Source: a virus. From it: a stretch of 46,187 bases of DNA. Below are positions 40,456 to 46,187 of the stretch, piece by piece. Each line of letters begins with the position of its first letter. Position 1 is the first letter of the stretch. The translations under genes were made by a program, and so were the position numbers. The notes under the pieces were generated by a model. That model was not told the origin of the DNA, did no database searches, and saw nothing but the letters and a program-made list of their open reading frames with translations. The stretch lies in the IMG/VR virus record IMGVR_UViG_3300005578_000003, positions 1 through 46,187 of that record; one strand, written 5' to 3'.

Positions 40456-41655
40456 ATGCCGTTCGGTTTATTGCCCACAGGTTTCGTTCGAAAAACACTC
40501 ACGGATATTTTAAGCGATCTTCGTGCAAAGTCTGCAGGCTTAATCGATCCTCAGCTCGAATCCGACATCACGGATTTATACGGTAACATGAACGGGATCG
40601 TAGGTTCGGCTTTAACCGAGCTTTGGGAACAATTAGAAGAGCTAAATGCGCAAGATGATCCGGACGGAGCACAAGGCCCGGGACTTCGCAATCAAGGTGC
40701 GTTGCTGGGCTTACAATGGGGCGAGGCTTCGCGTTCGAGAGTACTGCAAACCATCGTGGCTGATGTTGGAACGTTTATTCCTGCAGGCTCTGCGGTTTCG
40801 CGGAGCGGTCAAGAAAACATCCGGTTCCTACTAGAAAACGATTTCTTGGCTGCGACCGGGACTACGACCGGCGTTGAATGCTTTGCAGAGACAACAGGCC
40901 CAACGCGCGCGCCTGCAGGAACGCTTACAATTATTGCCAACCCAGTTATGGGTTGGACGTCAACAATAAATCCTATAGAGGCGACACTCGGACAGGACAT
41001 TCAATCACCTGAGTCGTTTCGTAAAGCACTTAAAGCAGAGGCTTCAATCCGAGGGGGCAGTACCGTTGACGCTATTCGAGCGGACATTCTAGCGCTTAAC
41101 AATCAATTGGAAGGTTTTCCAATTTTAGATGCAATCGTTGTTGAGAATACTCGCAACGTACGTGACGCTAATGGCATTCCCGCTAAATCGTTTGAAGCAA
41201 TGATTTTTGACGGCAGTATCGTAAACAACAACTTAATCGCACAAACAATTTGGGACTCGAAAAGCGCCGGTATTTATTCGTATGGTAATCAAGTAGGGAT
41301 CGCGATCGACAAACGAGGCGACTCGCATTCCGTTCGATTCTCCCGTCCTGTCGCTCAACAAATTCAAGTTGAATATGTGCTCGCTGTCGACTCTACTTTT
41401 TCTGGAACCGCAGCTTTCAAAATTAGCGTTTCAAATGCAACAAATCTTAGATTTAGTGTTGGGGAAGATGTCATCTACAAATGGCTTGAAGCCGCAGCAT
41501 TCCAAGTTCAAGGTGTGAAAGACGTTCTCAATTGCCGTGCGTGTATTGTCGGGGGCACGTATGATACGCGTAATATTCCTATTTCTGCGAGACAGCGGGC
41601 ACACCTGAGCAATTTGGATATGTTTGTCACTACCTTCGTTTACGAGGATGTATAA
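40456..41655 (+). CDS. Baseplate J-like wedge protein
   Basis: 399 residues. The family traits are the N-terminal helix pair, A-Q-D-D-P-D-G-A-Q-G-P-G-L-R-N-Q-G-A-L-L-G, a beta-sandwich with P-A-G-S-A-V, then E-S-F-R-K-A-L-K-A-E-A-S-I-R-G-G-S and a C-terminal beta part. It corresponds to P2 gpJ/Mu gp47 and forms the wedges of the baseplate. Confidence 0.92.
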   Translation: MPFGLLPTGFVRKTLTDILSDLRAKSAGLIDPQLESDITDLYGNMNGIVGSALTELWEQLEELNAQDDPDGAQGPGLRNQGALLGLQWGEASRSRVLQTIVADVGTFIPAGSAVSRSGQENIRFLLENDFLAATGTTTGVECFAETTGPTRAPAGTLTIIANPVMGWTSTINPIEATLGQDIQSPESFRKALKAEASIRGGSTVDAIRADILALNNQLEGFPILDAIVVENTRNVRDANGIPAKSFEAMIFDGSIVNNNLIAQTIWDSKSAGIYSYGNQVGIAIDKRGDSHSVRFSRPVAQQIQVEYVLAVDSTFSGTAAFKISVSNATNLRFSVGEDVIYKWLEAAAFQVQGVKDVLNCRACIVGGTYDTRNIPISARQRAHLSNLDMFVTTFVYEDV

Positions 41656-41656
41656 A

Positions 41657-42292
41657 ATGTTTGAAAAGGATTCGCAACACGTTGAACGTGGTCTTTCGCG
41701 TCCTATCGAACAGTTTAAAAACAAACCGAAGTTTCGCCTGCTTTTTCTAAAAGGATTCTTAGAAGAAATTCAGGAGCTTGAAAACGCGATCGACAGCGTT
41801 TACTTTGGACGCTTTTTAGAAAATGCAGTTGGTGTCCAACTTGATAAAATCGGCAGACGTTTACAAGAAGAACGCAAAGGTCGCGAAGATGAACTCTATC
41901 GTCTTTGGTTAGGCGTTCGCGTCAAAGTCAATCGGAGCTTTGGACGTGTTAAAGATATTATTGAAATTCTAAGTCTTGTTACAGATATCGAATTTCATTA
42001 CAGAGAACATAGCATAGGGCCCGCAGCATTCATAATCGAATTTGAGTATTCGCATGTCAGTACTGATGTTGAATGGTTCCGAACGCTCGAAAATTTAGTA
42101 CGAGAAGCAAAAAGCGCGGGCGTTGCTTATTCTCTTATTTTCCCTACGCGTACTACTAGCATTACTCCGGAAGCGTTTTATCCGTTTCGTTTGTGTAACG
42201 TAGGCGATGTGTCTGATCCCCATTTAGGATTAAGCTTTCAGCAACTGACAACAGAATTTGGTGGATACCTGTCGCATGTGCGAACGGGCTAG
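41657..42292 (+). CDS. Baseplate/tail protein, DUF2612-like
   Basis: 211 residues from ATG 41657 (GAGG nine bases before). V-Q-L-D-K-I-G-R-R-L, E-D-E-L-Y-R-L-W-L-G-V-R-V-K-V-N-R-S and a V-K-D-I-I-E-I-L block match DUF2612, the wedge protein that follows gp47 in many phages and holds the tail fibres. Confidence 0.8.
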   Translation: MFEKDSQHVERGLSRPIEQFKNKPKFRLLFLKGFLEEIQELENAIDSVYFGRFLENAVGVQLDKIGRRLQEERKGREDELYRLWLGVRVKVNRSFGRVKDIIEILSLVTDIEFHYREHSIGPAAFIIEFEYSHVSTDVEWFRTLENLVREAKSAGVAYSLIFPTRTTSITPEAFYPFRLCNVGDVSDPHLGLSFQQLTTEFGGYLSHVRTG

Positions 42293-42306
42293 AAAGAAGC
42301 AACGCT

Positions 42307-43662
42307 ATGCCGTTTCCTGAACCGCTTGAATGGGCTATTGAAGGATCGTACGACGCAGGTTCGTTAGATTGGAGTAACGAACCTCGCAAACAAGATCCGG
42401 GACTCGCGCAACGTAGAGACGGATTCGATCCTAATCAGCAGGTTCCTGCGCCTTGGCTTAATTATATTTTTAATAATTTTGATCAAGCGTCTACTACTTT
42501 TTTACATCAAATTTTTAAGAATTGGACCGGACACATTCTAAACGAAGACGCAGGAATTTTAAACTCCATCCCTGGCGGCGTTTTTACAGAAACTGAGATT
42601 TTCGGAAAAGGTTTTACAGAGCTCTACACTAAAATCGCAGTTGCTTCCGGAGCTTACGTCCTAGCTCAAAAACCTGTTATTTTCGCGGCAATGTTTGACG
42701 GTTTTGCAATAGGAGTTTCAGGGTATCAATGGACACGCGTTTCAAGCGGGATTGAAGATGTTACTGATCCTGATTCGTATCCACTAGATATGGCTTCGTT
42801 ACCCAATCGGATTTTTGTAGCTGGATGGGAGGATAACGGCCGTTTAAAATATACGGACGGATCGAATTTTACATTTTTAGAGGTCAATACAGGACTTACA
42901 GAGTTTTTAAACACGGTAACCGTTCTTGATCCAAATGGCACTTATCGTATCTTGGTAGGTGGATTTGGCGCTGGGGCAAATCAAATCGCATATTCGGAAG
43001 ACGGCACAACATGGACAGTGTGTGCAGATACGACGTTAGCTCAGGATTCAGAACACCGTATCATCAGTTTTGCAAGTTCTCCTAACGGCGAAACTGTTAT
43101 TGCTGTTATGGCTAATACCGATCGCATCCTTGTTTCGTCTGACAAAGGTTCTACGTGGACGATTGCGCTCGCAGGCGGGGAACTGACTCAACATGTTCAC
43201 GTTGAAAAACCTTGTTTTGGTGTGACATATAACGCAGTTCACGGGATATTTTTTGTGCTCGGAGCTAACGGGTTTTGCGCGTCAGCAGACGGGATCGCTT
43301 GGGAAAAATTTGTGGGCTCACCTGCAACTCCGGGATTTCCTTCTTTAGGAGACGGACGCGGCATTCGTGCATTTGGTCGTCATGTTGCGAGTCTTGGACC
43401 CGCAATTGCAGTCTTAGCTAATCCTGAAATGCTTGGAAATTTTACTCGTATGGGTGTTTACTATTCTTTAGATGCGGGTTTCAATTGGTATTTTTCCGAT
43501 TTCGGACGAGTTTTATCTGTAACTTCCGGGGATTTCAGCAGCGCAATGCCAAACACTCTTAAGCGTGTGGGCGGAAAATTAGTCGCGTTCGGAGGCGGTC
43601 AAATCTATACAACGCCCGATCTCGAAACGACTTCTTCGGATTTGCTTTTTATCCCGGCTTAA
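42307..43662 (+). CDS. Tail fibre/receptor-binding protein with Asp-box beta-propeller
   Basis: 451 residues. The N-terminal 95 residues are probably the attachment part (G-L-A-Q-R-R-D-G-F-D-P-N-Q-Q-V-P-A-P-W-L-N-Y). After that, four Asp-box-like motifs (S-E-D-G-T-T-W, S-S-D-K-G-S-T-W, S-A-D-G-I-A-W and S-L-D-A-G-F-N-W) at regular spacing show a sialidase-like propeller. No clear catalytic set was seen, so it likely binds glycans rather than cutting them. It ends 4 bases into a convergent gene with no visible terminator between them. Confidence 0.85.
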   Translation: MPFPEPLEWAIEGSYDAGSLDWSNEPRKQDPGLAQRRDGFDPNQQVPAPWLNYIFNNFDQASTTFLHQIFKNWTGHILNEDAGILNSIPGGVFTETEIFGKGFTELYTKIAVASGAYVLAQKPVIFAAMFDGFAIGVSGYQWTRVSSGIEDVTDPDSYPLDMASLPNRIFVAGWEDNGRLKYTDGSNFTFLEVNTGLTEFLNTVTVLDPNGTYRILVGGFGAGANQIAYSEDGTTWTVCADTTLAQDSEHRIISFASSPNGETVIAVMANTDRILVSSDKGSTWTIALAGGELTQHVHVEKPCFGVTYNAVHGIFFVLGANGFCASADGIAWEKFVGSPATPGFPSLGDGRGIRAFGRHVASLGPAIAVLANPEMLGNFTRMGVYYSLDAGFNWYFSDFGRVLSVTSGDFSSAMPNTLKRVGGKLVAFGGGQIYTTPDLETTSSDLLFIPA

Positions 43663-44276
43663 TTTCGCCGTACAGAAACAATGGGCTTGAGTTTGAATCG
43701 GATTCCGTCAATAGGATTCGGTGTTTCCCCGGGTTTATAAGACTGGACGTAGTCTCGAAGCCGCTTAAGGTTCGGTTGGAGGTACGTGCGAGGAATTACA
43801 GACTCGCAAACGATCTCATAGTCCCAGACCTCCCGATGAGATGTGCCCTGCGGGACGTTAATCGGCGCGCCGGCTGCGTTTAAAGCCATGACCGTAGTCC
43901 GGATGTCACCTGAGGTCTGAGCTTGCTGTGCGAGCAAATGCAGCTCCTCCCGGGCTTGTTTCTGAGCTGAAAGATAAGCGCCTACTTTGTCGCGTAAGAT
44001 GCGCTCACAGATTTTGATTTGATCGAGCGGTTCGGCAAACCAGCTGCGAATTTCTTTCAGTGCTTCTTTAAGCGGACCTGTTGCGCGTTCGAGCCGCTCT
44101 TCTAACGAGTCCTTACGTACAAGGATCTCCCTAAGAAGCTCATTTGCAACACGCAGGGCGCCGTCATTCGCAACCGGAAAGTTTTGAAGCATCTCGAGTA
44201 AGCCGGGAGCGTCGGCTGTGTCGGCGGCTAACTTCTCGCGTTCGTCAATGGGGACGGGAATGAGTTTCGTTGCCAT
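43659..44276 (-). CDS. Coiled-coil replication-operon protein
   Basis: 205 residues from ATG 44276; a TTG three codons earlier is possible. Residues about 55-120 form a long charged coiled coil (DSLEERLERATGPLKEALKEI). The C-terminal part ends with W-D-Y-E-I-V-C-E-S-V-I-P-R-T-Y-L and G-I-R-F-K-L-K-P-I-V-S-V-R-R. This layout (helices, then a V-P-R-x-Y-L and an I-V-x-V-R end) is common in uncharacterised phage proteins near recombinases. It is the last gene of the leftward operon and meets the fibre gene end to end. Confidence 0.78.
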   Translation of the reverse strand: MATKLIPVPIDEREKLAADTADAPGLLEMLQNFPVANDGALRVANELLREILVRKDSLEERLERATGPLKEALKEIRSWFAEPLDQIKICERILRDKVGAYLSAQKQAREELHLLAQQAQTSGDIRTTVMALNAAGAPINVPQGTSHREVWDYEIVCESVIPRTYLQPNLKRLRDYVQSYKPGETPNPIDGIRFKLKPIVSVRRN

Positions 44277-44370
44277 ATTTATCAACGGTGAGTTGCTCGT
44301 ACGAGCACCCTGGATTTGCTTTTATGAAATCTACAACGACCTGTTCTTTTGTTCGCCTTCGTTTTCTCAT
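44245..44370 (-). CDS. 41-residue basic micro-protein
   Basis: ATG at 44370 is ATGA-coupled to the previous small gene; its end overlaps the coiled-coil gene start by 32 bases in another frame. M-R-K-R-R-R-T-K-E-Q-V-V-V-D-F-I-K-A-N-P-G is a strongly basic start followed by a helix like the first part of a winged helix. It may bind DNA. Very short, so only coupling and composition support it. Confidence 0.45.
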   Translation of the reverse strand: MRKRRRTKEQVVVDFIKANPGCSYEQLTVDKYGNETHSRPH

Positions 44371-44510
44371 TTTTGCTTAGTCCACGTTTGGTAGTCTTCA
44401 ATACTTTCGAACGCTAGGTAGCCACCTTCAACTTTTGCGATACGAGCTGCCCACGGAGCCAATCGCTTTGCAGACGTTAACGTATTTGCATTTACGAATT
44501 CGGTTTTCAT
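44367..44510 (-). CDS. 47-residue hypothetical protein
   Basis: ATG at 44510 with a strong AAGGA site seven bases upstream. MKTEFVNANTLTSAKRL... with a compact helical and turn-rich rest. It ends with ATGA shared with the next micro-ORF. No family is recognised. Confidence 0.55.
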   Translation of the reverse strand: MKTEFVNANTLTSAKRLAPWAARIAKVEGGYLAFESIEDYQTWTKQK

Positions 44511-44520
44511 TTGAATTTCC

Positions 44521-44661
44521 TTAGACTTCTCGTTTTCTTACCTGCGTTAACCGCCTACGCACAGACGCAAGACGCATTTGGATTTGCCGCATCTCAAGAA
44601 TGACAGCTTCCGTCGATTGAATTTGCCAGACCGCGCGGTTCAGTTTACTGACGTTTTTCAC
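44521..44661 (-). CDS. 46-residue basic helical protein
   Basis: GTG start at 44661 with TTAGG eight bases upstream; stop at 44521. Almost a single amphipathic helix (LNRAVWQIQSTEAVILEMRQ) ending very basic (RRRLTQVRKREV). It fills the gap between the resolvase and the 47-residue gene on the same strand. It may be a small DNA- or RNA-binding or inhibitor peptide; the call rests on operon continuity. Confidence 0.45.
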   Translation of the reverse strand: MKNVSKLNRAVWQIQSTEAVILEMRQIQMRLASVRRRLTQVRKREV

Positions 44662-44700
44662 TTAATAAACCTAACCGAGAAATGAACAGGAAGCAAACAT

Positions 44701-45174
44701 TTATTTCAAAAGCCGCCCAGAATGATGTAAACCAATTCCTGTCGCGTCTAAAGTGTTATGCCCAAACCACTTATAAGGTCCGCCATTTAAGCCGCGAATA
44801 ATTCGTTCTTCCGTGTCTGAAGAAAAAAGCGAACGCTCTTCCATTCGAAGCTCACGCCAGACACGATAATGCGAAATAGGTTTCTTAATTTGCCCCTTCC
44901 AGCGCGCTGGCAAAATCCCCTTTACCTGCGCACGCGGTTCAAACCGTCCTGCGAACCGTCCCGCTGCGAACGCAAGCGAAACAAGGTCCTGAGGATCGAT
45001 TTCACGCGCGCGTTTTTCATTTGCATTTGGTATTTCCACAACTACAAATTTAATCAAGCCCAGCGTCTCGACTTCGTTCATTTGATTGGACGTCCCGATC
45101 CAAATCAATGTTGAGTCACACCACGCTGCGACCGCGCAAACTTTTACCCCGGAATCAACAGACAGCCAAAACAC
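44701..45174 (-). CDS. RuvC-like Holliday junction resolvase
   Basis: 157 residues from GTG 45174, one base after the previous stop. The RNase H-like acidic set is visible: D7 in L-S-V-D-S-G, E47 in V-V-V-E-I-P-N, and D near 143-146 in N-T-L-D-A-T-G-I-G-L. The last motif, D-A-x-G-I-G-L plus H-x-x-G-R-L, is typical of phage RuvC-like resolvases. It should cut branched DNA before packaging. Confidence 0.82.
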   Translation of the reverse strand: MFWLSVDSGVKVCAVAAWCDSTLIWIGTSNQMNEVETLGLIKFVVVEIPNANEKRAREIDPQDLVSLAFAAGRFAGRFEPRAQVKGILPARWKGQIKKPISHYRVWRELRMEERSLFSSDTEERIIRGLNGGPYKWFGHNTLDATGIGLHHSGRLLK

Positions 45175-45175
45175 G

Positions 45176-45454
45176 TCAATTGAGACCGCGTTGTATTTGC
45201 ATCTGAATTATATGTTGTTGTAAGCTGCAAATTCGCATTTGAGTAACGGCGTCAAGTGTTGCAAATTCTCCCATAGATAACCGTTTCAAAGAGAGGTCTG
45301 AACAGACTCGCAACGCAGCAGCACAAAACGCACAAACCGTAATTTCTTCCGGTTTTAAATCCGCGGCCCGATCGTTTAACGTTCCGTCTGCATTTTCTTC
45401 TGCGACGGCGTTAAGAATCACTTTGCATTCTGGACACTGTCGATCGGTTCCCAT
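45176..45454 (-). CDS. Zn-finger protein, unknown role
   Basis: 92 residues with a good GGGGG-rich start site. C7-P-E-C10 and C41-A-F-C44 form one likely zinc site; another cysteine follows at 51. The C-terminal half is helical. Between the DnaA-like and RuvC-like genes, so it may help either. No family recognised. Confidence 0.7.
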   Translation of the reverse strand: MGTDRQCPECKVILNAVAEENADGTLNDRAADLKPEEITVCAFCAAALRVCSDLSLKRLSMGEFATLDAVTQMRICSLQQHIIQMQIQRGLN

Positions 45455-45475
45455 CTCTACCCCCTTTTTAGGGTC

Positions 45476-45838
45476 CTAACAGGCTGCGGCAAATTCGCGA
45501 AACACGCGAGAAGTTTCCTCGTTTCTTACGCGAAATTCATTGACAAGCGTCTCTAGCCGTTTACGAAATTCTCTGTCTGAACGACTACAAAACTTAGCCG
45601 TTTTATAGAGCTGCAAAATGGTGCAATGTTTTCGGCCGCCTAAGCTGCGGCCGATTACGTTAAGAGTAAGGCTCGTACATTCTCTCAGCACATACACTGC
45701 GAGGGCGCGCGCTTCTGTAAGTGGCGGGACACGAGATTTGCTTAACAGATCGTCACGAGAAATATAACCAAAGTACGACAGGGCCACGGCCCGGAGGACC
45801 GCGTCAACCTGAGGATGGATCTTGTCGATTGTTGCCAT
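45476..45838 (-). CDS. Stand-alone DnaA domain IV-like DNA-binding protein
   Basis: 120 residues. The middle (LTEARALAVYVLRE, then LTLNVIGRSLGGRKHCTI) follows the DnaA C-terminal helix-turn-helix and signature (R-x-x-A-M-Y-L-x-R-E...I-G-x-x-F-G-G-R-D-H-T-T-V) closely; D-H-T-T is replaced by K-H-C-T. There is no ATPase part. It could bind origin-like sites, compete with host DnaA, or act as the phage's own origin-binding protein. It overlaps the DUF3310 gene end by 35 bases. Confidence 0.82.
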   Translation of the reverse strand: MATIDKIHPQVDAVLRAVALSYFGYISRDDLLSKSRVPPLTEARALAVYVLRECTSLTLNVIGRSLGGRKHCTILQLYKTAKFCSRSDREFRKRLETLVNEFRVRNEETSRVFREFAAAC

Positions 45839-46130
45839 GTTGTTGATTTCTCAGTTTAGCAATTTCTCGATCGACATACCACCGTGCCTTTTCTAAGTCC
45901 TCTAAAGCGTCACCTTTTAACCCGGCGCGCCATAAATACTTGATCGCATTTCCGACACAAAAATTGAATTCTTCGACAATTTGAATACATTCTACCCCGC
46001 TAGGATGCGATGTATAATGCGTCGGACGGTTGACAGGATCATGACTTTGCGTATTATTTTCGGAAATTAATTGTACCAAAGTCAAATCCGTCCGTTCAAA
46101 ACCTTTTAGGCACATTTGTCGAGATCCCAT
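45804..46130 (-). CDS. DUF3310-family protein
   Basis: 108 residues from ATG 46130, which lies inside the terminal repeat, and the first 25 bases overlap the polymerase 3' end on the closed map. D-P-V-N-R-P-T-H-Y, G-V-E-C-I-Q-I-V-E and N-A-I-K-Y-L-W-R-A-G-L-K-G with a final K-A-R-W-Y-V-D-R-E-I are DUF3310 hallmarks. These small helical phage proteins sit near replication or nucleotide genes. A later start at Met6 is possible. Its function is not known. Confidence 0.88.
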   Translation of the reverse strand: MGSRQMCLKGFERTDLTLVQLISENNTQSHDPVNRPTHYTSHPSGVECIQIVEEFNFCVGNAIKYLWRAGLKGDALEDLEKARWYVDREIAKLRNQQHGNNRQDPSSG

Positions 46131-46187
46131 ATCTCTAGCTCTCCCTTCTCGTTTACAAGGCGTTTTGCAGTTTTAGACCAGCGCCGC
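46108..46187. repeat. Right copy of 80-bp terminal direct repeat
   Basis: Identical to 1-80. On the closed map the polymerase TAA stop lies at 46108-46106, and the DUF3310 start is at 46130. Confidence 0.97.

Noticed and set aside
1-46187. CRISPR array, tRNA genes, insertion sequences, integrase
   Set aside because: None recognised: no regularly spaced short repeats other than the in-gene 45-bp units, no cloverleaf sequences noticed, no transposase or integrase motifs in the translated genes.

Overview
This window is a complete or near-complete genome of a tailed bacteriophage with a contractile tail (myovirus-like), about 46.1 kb. The first 80 bases (1-80) are repeated exactly as the last 80 (46108-46187), so the unit is 46,107 bp and the map closes on itself. 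The DNA polymerase gene reads off the left edge and finds its TAA stop exactly across that junction. The host cannot be named from sequence alone. Two lipobox-bearing proteins, a spanin-like protein and a peptidoglycan hydrolase suggest an envelope with lipoproteins, probably Gram-negative. I see no integrase, excisionase or CI-type repressor, so a lytic lifestyle is likely.

Layout. (1) A leftward replication operon runs from 7556 down to 1 and, through the closed junction, on from 46130 to 43659. It encodes a Cas4/RecB-like Fe-S nuclease with a Pro/Gln-rich tail, a DEDDh exonuclease, a 95-aa protein, an SF2 helicase, a Pro/Gln-rich protein that may bind ssDNA, a small HTH protein, family A DNA polymerase, a DUF3310 protein, a free-standing DnaA domain IV-like protein, a Zn-finger protein, a RuvC-like resolvase, several micro-ORFs and a coiled-coil protein. 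(2) A rightward pair starts at 7835 across a divergent 278-bp region: an AEP primase fused to an SF3/DUF5906-type helicase, then a DNA methyltransferase polypeptide with three catalytic domains whose target-recognition region is a separate, ATGA-coupled gene, followed by an internally deleted copy of that gene. (3) An accessory island (13665-17860) holds a DUF4258/MqsA-like toxin-antitoxin pair, two genes behind duplicated 70-bp promoter/leader cassettes, a Uma2-type nuclease, several tiny proteins including a 28-aa lipoprotein, and a phage-encoded collagen-like lipoprotein. (4) A 666-bp non-coding region carries a perfect 24-bp inverted repeat and nested alternatives. (5) A rightward late region (18527-43662) contains a glycosyltransferase with a predicted beta-propeller C-terminus, two collagen-like proteins, a dUTPase-fold-like protein, terminase, lysis-like genes, head, neck, tail sheath and tube, frameshifted tail chaperones, tape measure, baseplate and a beta-propeller fibre.

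How it works together. The phage has its own priming, helicase, polymerase, nuclease and junction-resolving functions. It modifies its DNA through three methyltransferase active sites with no visible cognate restriction nuclease, which fits protection from host restriction. The most distinctive theme is surface decoration: three collagen-like proteins (one a lipoprotein, two next to structural genes) with a large glycosyltransferase between them. That suggests glycosylated collagen-like fibres, as known from some giant viruses, but this is inference. Lysis-like genes are scattered inside the packaging/head cluster rather than grouped, and one has its own good sigma70-type promoter.

All family assignments rest on motif recognition by eye; no database search was run.
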